A stretch of 64,000 nucleotides of DNA. Origin: Verrucomicrobiales bacterium. GTDB taxonomy: Bacteria; Verrucomicrobiota; Verrucomicrobiia; Verrucomicrobiales; DEV007. Positions 17,456-25,335 of this stretch are shown piece after piece. Location: NCBI GenBank assembly GCA_016795505.1, contig JAEUHH010000014.1:186001-250000 (forward strand), given 5' to 3'. The translations under genes and the position numbers were made by a program. The notes beneath the pieces were generated by a model. The model had not been told where the DNA came from. It was given only the letters and a program-made list of their open reading frames with translations, and made no database searches. Each line of letters begins with the position of its first letter. Position 1 is the stretch's first letter.

Positions 17456-17665
17456 CAGGTCTGGACCGCACTCAGTCAGGTTGCGACCCAAAGAAACCAG
17501 GTCTGAACCAAACCATGTCAGGTCTTGACCAAATAAAATGCAGTCCAGACCGAATAGAATTCGGTCCAGACCGAAAGGTAACAGGTCCAGACCAAATTGA
17601 TTCAGGTCGCGACCTGATTAGATTCGGTCCAGACCGGAAAATATCAGGTCCAGACCGATAACGGC
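17456..17665. repeat. Ten-unit array of palindromic cores, 21-bp period
   Basis: Ten consecutive 21-bp units start at 17456 and repeat exactly every 21 bases, with a partial eleventh at 17666. Each has a core close to CAGGTCCAGACC, whose GGTC-NN-GACC part is an inverted repeat, followed by a variable A/T-rich 9-base spacer. The cores vary (TCTG, TGCG, CTTG, GCGC in the middle) but the spacing does not. The 21-bp period is two helical turns, which would place every core on the same DNA face. Confidence 0.85.
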
Positions 17666-17709
17666 CAGGTCCGGGGTTGGCGGCGTCATTCCGGGGGATG
17701 GGGCGATCC

Positions 17710-17775
17710 GATCCAACCCTGTTGGATCGGCGATCAGACCCTGTCTGATCGGAGTAGAGACCCTGTTGGATCGGG
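17710..17775. repeat. 22-bp palindromic element, three tandem units (site B)
   Basis: Units 17710-17731, 17732-17753 and 17754-17775. The first two are perfect inverted repeats, GATCCAAC-CCT-GTTGGATC and GATCAGAC-CCT-GTCTGATC: 8-bp arms, 3-nt loop, then a GG-x tail. The third has a decayed left arm (GTAGAGAC). Confidence 0.85.
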
Positions 17776-17781
17776 GCGTGG

Positions 17782-17822
17782 GACCGGCGTCACGCCGGTC
17801 GATGACTGGCAAGATGCCAGTC
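17782..17822. repeat. Two adjacent 8-bp hairpins with 3-nt loops
   Basis: 17782-17800 is GACCGGCG-TCA-CGCCGGTC. 17804-17822 is GACTGGCA-AGA-TGCCAGTC. Both are perfect. They follow the 22-bp triple by 6 bp and look like REP-type modules. No protein is encoded here. Confidence 0.7.
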
Positions 17823-18025
17823 CCATGTGGGGTGATCCCGTGGCAATCGGGTGGGGATCTGCCCCACCGGCCCATGGATGGCGGGGCATCGCGGGCTGGC
17901 CTCGGGCCACGCTCTGGCAAGCGCAACTACGGGTGGGTGGTGGTGCTACGGAAACTCCCTGCGATGGGGAATCGGCCCCGAGGCTGAGCCGGGCGGGGCG
18001 GGGCGGCGGGTGCCTGGATCGGGCG

Positions 18026-20041
18026 CTATTGGGCGACGACGAGGGCGAACTGGCACCAGAAGACGCACTCGCCGTAGGCTTCGAGCGCGGTGATCTTGTC
18101 GTTGGCGGGTCCGTCGCGGAAGGCGGTGGCCAACTGGTAGGAAAACCGGGCCGACTCGGGGATGAAGCCTAGCTGTTCCCGGCAACGCGCGGCGACTTCG
18201 CGGCAGCGACGCTCGCCCTGGTTGAGCTGGTGGCGGAGGGCGGTGGGATTGCCGAAGTCGGAGAGGGCATTGTTGGCATCGAACTGGGGGCCGAGGCAGT
18301 ACCACTTGTTGGACAGGCTGGAGAGGCGCTGGTAGGCATAGACGCCGGCGCCGAGCCCGAGCAGGGAGTCGGCGGCGGTGTGCTGGGCGGTGTCGCCCTG
18401 CTGGAGGCTGGCCGCGATGCGGGTGGCATCCATCACGCTGGTGAAGTCGCCCTCGCGCAGGGTGAGGATTTCCTCCAGTTGGGCGGGGGACATCTCGCCG
18501 TTGTCGAGCACGGGCTGGACGACGAGGGCCATGAAGTAATCCTTGGCGGCAAAGGCTGCCGACGCGTAGCCGCTGGCGAGCCGGCTGAGCACGGCGGGGT
18601 CGGCTTTTTTCTCAAGGCCCTGGGGATTGGCGAGCAGCAGGTTGCGCTCGGCGATTTCGACCTGGGAGGCGGAGAGGGAGTACCACAGGTGGGGCTGGAC
18701 GAGGGATTTGACGAGCATCTGGTAGACCTGGGGATCGTCGAGGCTGGCCTGTCCCTGGTTCACGGCTTCGAGGATCTGGGTGGCCTGACTGCGGGCGTTT
18801 TTGGCCTGATTCAGGAAGCCGTAACCCTGCACGTAGTTCGCGAGGCCGGAGATGGCGGCGATGGTGCCGTCGAGCGACTCGCCGAGGGCCTGGTCTGAGA
18901 ATCGCTGGTAGACGGTCTCCATGCGCTGCTCGACTTCGGCGCGCTGCTGGATGAGCTGGCTCATGGCATTCACGTCGCCCCGGGACAGGGGCAGGGAGAT
19001 CTCCAACTGGGCCTCGATGGCATTGAGCAGGGCGGTGGCTTCGACGTGCCGACGCCAGGCAGCGGCGACCTGGCCGCCCTGCAGGTGGCTGTCGCCGTCC
19101 GCGTAAAGCTGCTGGGCTTCGGCGATCATGGGCCGCAGGGGATCGGCGACGGCGAGCTGTCCGGCGGCCTGGTAGTCGGCGAAGGCTTGCTCGATGCGGC
19201 GACCGAGGGCCTGGCTCTGGCTGGCCCAGTGCCCGACATCCTGGGTCAGGGAGGCGCGGACGGCGGGGTCCAGCTCCATGTCGCGCTCATCGACCGGGGT
19301 GGGGCGATCGAGGGGTTTTCCGGTGAGGAACTCGTAGGCGTCCCAGAGATCGCGGATCTCGACGACTTCGAGGCCGAGGGCGCGGCCGAAGTCGTTCACA
19401 TCGACGAGTTGCTGGCTTTTCAGGTCCATGCTCATGCGGTTCCCGATGGGATAGCCGAAGCGTTTGAACCCTTTGGCGGCGGCGCCCTGCATTTTCTGGG
19501 GGATGCCGCCGACCGGGCCGGCGGTGCCGTCCTGGTTGACCGCGCCGGTCATGGTGGAGTCGGCGCGCACGTCGTCTCCGCGCAGCAGGGCGGTGAAGGT
19601 GGCGGTCATGAGCATGCCGGCGGAAGGACCGTCGACAAGTCCGCCGAGGTCGAGCATGAAGCGGGCGTCGGCGATGTCCATCTCGAGCACGGAGCAGGCA
19701 TTGAGCGCGGCCATCCAGGCGGCACCGACGAACTGCTGTCCGGTGCCGCTGGAGAACTGCTGGGTGACGCCGACGGAGGGCCGACTGCGGGTATTGGGCT
19801 CGACGATGAGCAGGCAGGGGCTGGTGCCGCCGGTGGGCGGGTCGCCATCGGCAAAATAAACCGCGTGGACTTCGGCTTCGCGCCTCTGGGTGACGGCGGT
19901 GGGCGAGGCGGCGGGCTCGGCCGGGCCGGGTGTTTGGGTATCGCCGATGAGTTTTCCGAGCAATCCGCCTCCCGACTGGGCGGATGCGGGGAGCGCGGCG
20001 AGAATGATGGGGAGGGAAAGGAGGCAGAGGCGCAGTTTCAT
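18026..20041 (-). CDS. Secreted Lon-type (S16) protease domain protein
   Basis: A 671-residue protein starting at 20041, with a signal peptide (CLLSLPIILAALPASA). Residues about 55-230 resemble the proteolytic domain of Lon: LVDGPSAGMLM carries the serine (S140) and GGIPQKMQGAAAKG the lysine (K183). They are 43 residues apart, as are S679 and K722 of E. coli Lon. There is no AAA+ ATPase domain. The remaining 440 residues are helical and unassigned, with YADGDSHLQGGQVAAAWRRH suggesting TPR-like packing. The signal peptide implies an ATP-independent, Lon-like peptidase in the periplasm. It follows the lipocalin-like gene by 34 bp and miaB on the same strand. Confidence 0.8.
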   Translation of the reverse strand: MKLRLCLLSLPIILAALPASAQSGGGLLGKLIGDTQTPGPAEPAASPTAVTQRREAEVHAVYFADGDPPTGGTSPCLLIVEPNTRSRPSVGVTQQFSSGTGQQFVGAAWMAALNACSVLEMDIADARFMLDLGGLVDGPSAGMLMTATFTALLRGDDVRADSTMTGAVNQDGTAGPVGGIPQKMQGAAAKGFKRFGYPIGNRMSMDLKSQQLVDVNDFGRALGLEVVEIRDLWDAYEFLTGKPLDRPTPVDERDMELDPAVRASLTQDVGHWASQSQALGRRIEQAFADYQAAGQLAVADPLRPMIAEAQQLYADGDSHLQGGQVAAAWRRHVEATALLNAIEAQLEISLPLSRGDVNAMSQLIQQRAEVEQRMETVYQRFSDQALGESLDGTIAAISGLANYVQGYGFLNQAKNARSQATQILEAVNQGQASLDDPQVYQMLVKSLVQPHLWYSLSASQVEIAERNLLLANPQGLEKKADPAVLSRLASGYASAAFAAKDYFMALVVQPVLDNGEMSPAQLEEILTLREGDFTSVMDATRIAASLQQGDTAQHTAADSLLGLGAGVYAYQRLSSLSNKWYCLGPQFDANNALSDFGNPTALRHQLNQGERRCREVAARCREQLGFIPESARFSYQLATAFRDGPANDKITALEAYGECVFWCQFALVVAQ

Positions 20042-20075
20042 GGGCGGTATGGGTGGCCGGCGGGGCGGGGTCACT

Positions 20076-21674
20076 TCACTGGTTGGGCTGCTCGCGGGCG
20101 CGCTCGAAGACATTTTCCGAGCCGTCGCCGCCGCGCAGGGTCAGGCTGTCGGCGGCAACCTGATATTGGGCGACGGCGTTCCAAGTGCCGTTGTAGAGGT
20201 AGAGCACGGCCTGTTTGGCGCACCAATGGCTCTGCTCGATGGCGGTCTGCTCCTGGGTGCGGAAGGCCTGCTCGGTGCCGAAGAGATAGGTGCCATCCTC
20301 GGCGAGGACCAGGATCGATGGCTCGCGGTCCAGGTAGGTGCCGGCGGTGCCGTTGCTGTCGAAGTCGACCCGGTATTTCTCCGGCAGGATCCAGACTCCC
20401 ACCAGGGCTGGCTCGATGGTGCCCGGTGCCTGTCCAGTCGGTGCGGGAACGGGGGCCGGCGCCGGGGCGGGTCCGGGCTGAGTGGTGGATGCGGCGGGAT
20501 CGGGCTGCCGGGCGAGGCTCACCTGCCCGGTGCCGAAGTCGATGCTCAGGGTGTTGGGATCGACCAGCCGGATCGGGAAGGCGGCCTCCTGCTGATTTCC
20601 GATCGGGAGCGTGTAGAGCACGCCGTCGGCGATGCGGTAGGTGCCTTCGTTCTGCTGGACGGGGGCATTCTGCGGGGCGAGCCGGATGCCGTAGTTCGCA
20701 TCGTCGTAAAAGGCGAGGGTCATGGCGATGGTGCCCTCCAGGATGCCGCTCCACACCCCGATCAGGGGATTGGCCGGCATGGCGGCCGGTGTCTGGCCCG
20801 CCGGAGCCGGCTGAGGCGCCTGGGGAGACGGTGCGGGCTGGCCGGGCGAGGCCGGCGGCGGCAGATTGATCACCAGACCGCCGCCGGGCAGCCCCGGGAC
20901 CGCCGGCGGGGCGGGGGGTGTGGCGGCGGGGCTGTCGACGAGCGCAAGTACGGCGGTCTCGTCGCCATCCTGGATCGTCATCTGGGTGGCGCTGTCGAGT
21001 CGGTAGGCGATCTCGGTCTCGGCGGTCGATCCCCGGGGTTTCAAAAACAGCCGGCTTTCCTCCCGGCGGTAGGTGCCGGTCACGATCTGCCGTTTTCCGC
21101 CCTGGCCGACGGCCATTTCGTAGGAGCCATCCGGGCCCAGGGTGAGCTCGATCTCTGATCCGGCCAGGGTGCCGCGCCATTTGCCGACCACGGTGGCGGC
21201 ACTCTCGCGATGCAGCACCATTTCATTGCCGCCGAGGGTCAGGGAGAGCCGTTCGCCCTCAATGTGGGCGGCGGCACGGGTCGCGGCGCTGGCTTCCGCT
21301 CCGTCGGCACGGAGGACCAGGGTGTCGCCGGTGAATTCGTAGGTGCCCGACTCGCTGAGTTTACGGCCAAGTTGCTCCACATCGAGCCGGTAACGGCCAT
21401 CGTCGGCGAGGGCGAGGCGGGTGACGTTCCCACCACTCTGGCTGGTGCTCCAGATGCCCACCTCGGGCGCCGCGGTGCCGGCCTCCGGGGTGGTCAGGAC
21501 CTGCTGGAGGAGGGACGAGGTCTTTTTCGGCTTTTCCCCGACGAGCTTGCCGAGGGGCGAGGAGCGGACGGTGGGATTGAGTTCGGCCTCGGCTTGGGAG
21601 CGGGCGTCTCCCGGCGGGGTGAGCAGCAGCAGCGACAGGATGAGGGCGAGTGGGTGCGACGGTGGCTGGCTCAT
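20076..21674 (-). CDS. Secreted protein with repeated lipocalin-like domains
   Basis: A 532-residue protein from ATG 21674, with a signal peptide (LALILSLLLLTPPGDA). It contains at least four beta-rich blocks, each opening with a G-x-W motif (VGIWSTS, VGKWRGT, IGVWSGI, VGVWILP). Each then runs through a G-x-Y strand (GTYEFTGDTLVLR, GSYEMAVG, GTYRIADG, GTYLFGTE), a pattern seen in lipocalin-like small barrels. Two Pro/Ala/Gln-rich linkers separate the blocks. Function unknown; ligand or polymer binding is possible. It lies between miaB and the Lon-like protease and probably works with the latter. Confidence 0.6.
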   Translation of the reverse strand: MSQPPSHPLALILSLLLLTPPGDARSQAEAELNPTVRSSPLGKLVGEKPKKTSSLLQQVLTTPEAGTAAPEVGIWSTSQSGGNVTRLALADDGRYRLDVEQLGRKLSESGTYEFTGDTLVLRADGAEASAATRAAAHIEGERLSLTLGGNEMVLHRESAATVVGKWRGTLAGSEIELTLGPDGSYEMAVGQGGKRQIVTGTYRREESRLFLKPRGSTAETEIAYRLDSATQMTIQDGDETAVLALVDSPAATPPAPPAVPGLPGGGLVINLPPPASPGQPAPSPQAPQPAPAGQTPAAMPANPLIGVWSGILEGTIAMTLAFYDDANYGIRLAPQNAPVQQNEGTYRIADGVLYTLPIGNQQEAAFPIRLVDPNTLSIDFGTGQVSLARQPDPAASTTQPGPAPAPAPVPAPTGQAPGTIEPALVGVWILPEKYRVDFDSNGTAGTYLDREPSILVLAEDGTYLFGTEQAFRTQEQTAIEQSHWCAKQAVLYLYNGTWNAVAQYQVAADSLTLRGGDGSENVFERAREQPNQ

Positions 21675-21755
21675 GGGGCGGAGACTTCGCGCCAAGATGG
21701 CCGGAGGCAGCGGAAAAATCGACCGGAAAACGGCCCGCAGCGCGAAATCGCGCAA

Positions 21756-23117
21756 TCAGTGTAAAACCGCGGTCCCGTAGAGGGTGTGGCCGGTCGTCTC
21801 GGTGATGTCGACATCGATCAGCTCGCCGGCGAGCCGGTCGGCATTTCCCTCGAAGATGACGATGCGATTGGTGCGGGTGCGGCCACTGAGTCTCGACGCA
21901 TTGGTCTTGCTGGGGCCTTCGCAGAGCACTTCCTGGCGCTGGCCGACGAAGGCGAGGTTCTGCTGCAGCGCGATGGCATCGACGAGGGCGAGCAGGTCCT
22001 GGTTGCGCTCTTCTTTCACCCGCTCGGGCAACTGGTCATCCATCTCGGCCGCGGGGGTGTCCTTGCGGGGGGAGTAACGGAAGACGAAGGCGTTGGCGAA
22101 CTGCACCCGCTCGACCACCTTCTTTGTTTCCAGATAGTCCTCCTCGGTCTCGCCGGGGAATCCCACGATGATGTCCGTGGTGATGGCGATGCCGGGGCGG
22201 GCGGCCTTCATTTTGTCGCAGATCTCGACGAATTTTTCCGATTTATAGGGCCGGTGCATGCGCCGCAGGATGCGGTCGGAGCCGCTCTGCATGGGGAAAT
22301 GGACGTGATCCACCAGCTTGGGCAGGTAAGTGAAGGCCTGGATCAGATCGTCCTTGTACCCGATGGGGTGGGGCGAGGTGAAGCGGATCCGGCGGATGCC
22401 CTCGATCTCATGCACGGCTTCGAGCAATTGGACAAAGGGGCTCCTGCCATCCACGGCGGGAAACTCGTGGCGCCCGTAGAGATTCACGATCTGGCCGAGC
22501 AGCGTCACCTCCCGCACCCCGTGGTCGGCGAGGCGCCGACATTCGTCCACGATCTCGGCGATGGGGCGGCCGCGCTCCGGGCCGCGGGTGTAGGGCACGA
22601 TGCAGAAGGTGCACTTCATGTTGCAGCCCTGCATGATGCTGACGAATTCGCTGACGCCATGGGGCTTGTCGAGGTGGTCGCGGATGGTGTTCTGCGAGTC
22701 GGCTTCCTCCTCGATGTCGACGATGGGCACCCGCAGGTCGTCCATCTGCGCCTCCTCCTTGCGGCGCATGATCTCGACCACGTGATCGACGACGCGGTGG
22801 TATTTCTGCGTGCCGGCGACGAGATCGAGGTGGGGGATCTGGTCGAGCAGTTCCTCCCCCCGGCTTTGGGCCATGCAGCCCATGAACCCATAAACCATGT
22901 GGGGGCGGGTGCGGCGGTGCCGACCGAGCTGCCCCATATTTCCCAGCGCCTTCTGCTCGGCCTGGTCGCGGACGGAGCAGGTGTTGATCAGGATGACGTC
23001 CGCCTCGTCGGTGGATCGCGTCAGGGTAAAGCCCCGCTCGACGAACATGCGCGCGACTTGTTCGGAGTCGCGCTCATTCATCTGACAGCCGTAGGTTTTG
23101 AGATAGACTTTCGGCAT
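21756..23117 (-). CDS. miaB: tRNA-2-methylthio-N6-dimethylallyladenosine synthase MiaB
   Basis: A 453-residue radical-SAM methylthiotransferase that modifies A37 of tRNAs reading UNN codons. The N-terminal domain has the auxiliary-cluster cysteines C11 (TYGCQMNERDSE), C47 (INTCSVRDQAEQKA) and C81 (GFMGCMAQ). The radical-SAM motif is C165-x3-C169-x2-C172 (QGCNMKCTFC), followed by PYTRGPERGRP. A TRAM domain closes the protein. ATG 23117 gives the family's usual MPKVYLKTYGCQMN start; the frame upstream is non-homologous. It is the first gene of the minus-strand series with the two secreted proteins, an unexpected partnership that may be only positional. Confidence 0.96.
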   Translation of the reverse strand: MPKVYLKTYGCQMNERDSEQVARMFVERGFTLTRSTDEADVILINTCSVRDQAEQKALGNMGQLGRHRRTRPHMVYGFMGCMAQSRGEELLDQIPHLDLVAGTQKYHRVVDHVVEIMRRKEEAQMDDLRVPIVDIEEEADSQNTIRDHLDKPHGVSEFVSIMQGCNMKCTFCIVPYTRGPERGRPIAEIVDECRRLADHGVREVTLLGQIVNLYGRHEFPAVDGRSPFVQLLEAVHEIEGIRRIRFTSPHPIGYKDDLIQAFTYLPKLVDHVHFPMQSGSDRILRRMHRPYKSEKFVEICDKMKAARPGIAITTDIIVGFPGETEEDYLETKKVVERVQFANAFVFRYSPRKDTPAAEMDDQLPERVKEERNQDLLALVDAIALQQNLAFVGQRQEVLCEGPSKTNASRLSGRTRTNRIVIFEGNADRLAGELIDVDITETTGHTLYGTAVLH

Positions 23118-23255
23118 GGCGGGCCGGTCGGGTGACGTGGGGGCGGACAGTAAGCGGCTTTTGCCGCGGAGACAAGCAGACGCGATCACCAGCGGGTACG
23201 CGGCGGGGGAAATGCCGGTGCCTCCCGAGAGCTGGTCGTGGGGAGCGGCGAGGGC

Positions 23256-24209
23256 TCAGGCGTCGCGCAGCCACCGGCGGCATTCCGCTTCGGTCTCGAA
23301 GAAAAGGAGCGCCTCCCCGAAAGCCAGCAGTTTCTCCTCCGGCAGGCGGCGCAGCTTCGGCTCCGCGGTTTTTGCCAAGCCGGGGAACTTCCGCTCCAGC
23401 AATCGCAAGGCGAAGGCCAGTTCGCCCTCGGAACGGCCTTCCTCAAGACCTTTCAGCTTGCCGAGTTCGACAAAGGGATTGAGCAACTGTGGCATGGGTG
23501 CGAGGGCGGGTTCTTCGAGGGAGAGCATACGCACACGGCGCTCCAACTGCAAGAGCTGCTCGCCCTCCAGAGGCGTGTAATGGCGGACAAAGGCCGACGC
23601 GGCGTCCAGTTCCGCCGGAGTCAGGCGCTGCCGGAGGGCTTCGGCCAGCGTCGAGACGATCGCATCGACTTGCTGCTCGGGGCGCAGCTTCATCAGGGCG
23701 GTCAGGGCGAGTGCGGCGACATTGGCGCTCTCCAGATGGGGCCGGGGATCCATGCGGCGGAAATGCAACACCGGGCATTTCACCTGAATGCCCGCCGCTT
23801 TCCCGAATTTCCACGACAGGGAGCCGGGCTGGCGGGTCTCCGGCTTCGGATACGTGAGCAGCAGCACGGGCATCACCGGCATGTGGTAGCGGATGGCATC
23901 CCGCAGAGCATACTCTCCGATCCTCGCCAGAGCGTGGGTCTCGGGGCGATTCTGGCTTTCGATGTGAATCAGGAAGGCGGTGTCGCGATCCTGCCACTTC
24001 ACCTTTACCAGCAGGTCCCCCGAGCGCCGGGGCCGTTTGCCGGACCGGGGATGCTCCTTGTCGAGATACTCCGCCGCCGAGAAATCCGCAAAGCCGAGCA
24101 CCTCGGGCACGAACGCGCGGAAGAACTCCGGCAGCAGGCGCGCCTGCGACAGCAGATCCTTGATCAGATCGTCATGCGTGGGCGGCTTGTCTGATTCGCT
24201 CGATTTCAT
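23256..24209 (-). CDS. Rpn/YhgA-type PD-(D/E)XK nuclease family protein
   Basis: A 317-residue protein from ATG 24209. It opens with THDDLIKDLLSQARLLPEFF and continues with the Rpn/transposase-YhgA-like nuclease fold: GDLLVKVKWQ and TAFLIHIESQNRPE carry the D...E-x-Q residues of the PD-(D/E)XK core. The C-terminal part (LLLERKFPGL, LEEGRSEGELA) matches the DUF4351-type helical tail. E. coli Rpn proteins are DNA endonucleases that promote RecA-independent recombination; that role is inferred here. It is divergent from the XerC/D gene with 85 bp between the starts. No transposon ends were seen. Confidence 0.75.
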   Translation of the reverse strand: MKSSESDKPPTHDDLIKDLLSQARLLPEFFRAFVPEVLGFADFSAAEYLDKEHPRSGKRPRRSGDLLVKVKWQDRDTAFLIHIESQNRPETHALARIGEYALRDAIRYHMPVMPVLLLTYPKPETRQPGSLSWKFGKAAGIQVKCPVLHFRRMDPRPHLESANVAALALTALMKLRPEQQVDAIVSTLAEALRQRLTPAELDAASAFVRHYTPLEGEQLLQLERRVRMLSLEEPALAPMPQLLNPFVELGKLKGLEEGRSEGELAFALRLLERKFPGLAKTAEPKLRRLPEEKLLAFGEALLFFETEAECRRWLRDA

Positions 24210-24294
24210 CACCAGTCTGACCGATACTCTGGGAGAATCCGGAAAATGCCAAGCCCGATTCCGCCGGCCGGACTGGCCCGGCGACCTCAGCCGT

Positions 24295-25185
24295 ATGCAC
24301 GCCGCCATCGATACCTTCATCCTCTACCTCGCCACCGAGCGCGGGCTGTCGGAGAACTATCAGCTCTCCACCCGACAGTCGCTGGAGGACTTCGCCACCT
24401 GGGCGGAGAAAGAGTGCGGCGTCACCGAGCCGGGAGCCGTGACGATCGACCAGCTCACCGCCTTTCTCGCCGGGCGCAAACGCGACGGGCTGGCCGCCTC
24501 CAGCCTGCGCCTCATCGTCATCGCGCTGAAGATCTTCTTCCGCTTTCTCGCTGCCCGAAAGTTCCTCGCGGAGGATGTCGCCGCGCGCCTCGACTCTCCG
24601 CGCCTGGAGCGTTATCTCCCCGAGACCCTCAACGAGCCGGGCGTGCGGCAACTGCTCGAGTCGATCGACCCGTTTCAGCCGCTCGGCCGCCGCGACCGGG
24701 CCATGCTGGAGCTGCTCTATGCCAGCGGTCTGCGCGTGTCCGAGCTGACGAATGCCCGCCTGGAGGCCCTGCACCTCGACGAGGGCGTGATCCGCGTGAC
24801 CGGCAAGGGCAACAAAACCCGGATCGTTCCGGTCGGTTCCGTCGCCTGCGCCGCGATCCGCGATTATCTGGATTACGAGCGGCCGAATCTGGTCGGGCGG
24901 AAGACCGGCAGCCACGTTTTCCTCAACATCCGCGGCGGCCGGCTGACCACCCAGCGCGTCTGGCAGATCGTCAAGGAGCGGGCCAAGCTCGCCGGCATCG
25001 ACACGAATGTCTACCCGCACCTGCTGCGCCACTCCTTTGCCACCCATCTGCTGGGCAATGGCGCCGACCTGCGCATCATCCAGGAGTTGCTGGGGCACGC
25101 CGACATCGCGACGACCCAGATCTACACCCACGTCGATCAGAAGCGCCTGCGGCAGGTCCACCGGCAGTTCCACCCCCGCGGCTGA
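24295..25185 (+). CDS. xerD: Tyrosine recombinase XerC/XerD
   Basis: A 296-residue tyrosine recombinase of normal Xer length. Residues 1-85 are the SAM-like core-binding domain. All catalytic residues are present: R147 (SGLRVSEL), K171 (TGKGNKTR), H242 and R245 (HLLRHSFATHLL), H268 (LGHADI) and the nucleophile Y277 (TQIYTHV). It probably resolves chromosome dimers at dif with FtsK, which is in the same window at 33293. XerC or XerD cannot be separated without comparison. I took ATG 24295; an open frame extends upstream with no homology. It ends 15 bp before a 22-bp palindromic repeat pair. Confidence 0.93.
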   Translation: MHAAIDTFILYLATERGLSENYQLSTRQSLEDFATWAEKECGVTEPGAVTIDQLTAFLAGRKRDGLAASSLRLIVIALKIFFRFLAARKFLAEDVAARLDSPRLERYLPETLNEPGVRQLLESIDPFQPLGRRDRAMLELLYASGLRVSELTNARLEALHLDEGVIRVTGKGNKTRIVPVGSVACAAIRDYLDYERPNLVGRKTGSHVFLNIRGGRLTTQRVWQIVKERAKLAGIDTNVYPHLLRHSFATHLLGNGADLRIIQELLGHADIATTQIYTHVDQKRLRQVHRQFHPRG

Positions 25186-25200
25186 GGCGGGAGTGTTTCT

Positions 25201-25244
25201 GATCAGACAGGGTATGATCTCCGATCAGACCCTGTTTCATCGGA
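25201..25244. repeat. 22-bp palindromic element, two tandem units (site C)
   Basis: Units 25201-25222 (GATCAGACAGGGTATGATCT plus CC) and 25223-25244 (GATCAGACCCTGTTTCATCG plus GA). The two units carry the asymmetric core in opposite orientations. They lie between the stop codon of the recombinase and the tetR promoter. Confidence 0.8.
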
Positions 25245-25298
25245 ATCCGGCGGGGAGAGAAGCCCGAAAAATCGATCCGGGGGCCTTTCTATTTGCGA

Positions 25299-25320
25299 AA
25301 ACTGAATCCTCATTCAGTTT
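25299..25320. promoter_or_regulatory. Probable TetR operator
   Basis: A perfect inverted repeat: AAACTGAAT (25299-25307) and ATTCAGTTT (25312-25320), separated by CCTC. It ends 15 bp before the tetR start codon, the usual place for TetR-family autoregulation. Repression would cover the downstream efflux genes. Confidence 0.75.
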
Positions 25321-25335
25321 CTGTGTTCCAGCCTC

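Larger units (their letters stand above)
17355..18025. other. 671-bp gene-free region of palindromic arrays
   Basis: I find no credible gene here. It holds, in order, a 21-bp repeat array (17456-17665), a triple 22-bp element (17710-17775), two 3-nt-loop hairpins (17782-17822) and a G-rich hairpin-prone stretch to 18025. It is the upstream region of the minus-strand gene starting at 17354 and lies downstream of the Lon-like gene. A plus-strand open frame (17437-17661) only translates the 21-bp repeat as heptapeptides. Confidence 0.7.

Noticed and set aside
17437-17661. A 74-residue plus-strand protein of heptapeptide repeats
   Set aside because: It only translates the DNA repeat: no plausible ribosome site, no homology, and conservation follows the palindromic core rather than codons.
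17456-17665. 21-bp array as a CRISPR
   Set aside because: Cores of about 12 bp with 9-bp spacers are far too short, the repeats are degenerate, and no cas genes are present.
23256-25185. Integrative element or integron
   Set aside because: The Xer protein has chromosomal Xer length and no attachment-site duplication, cassette array or phage gene is visible.
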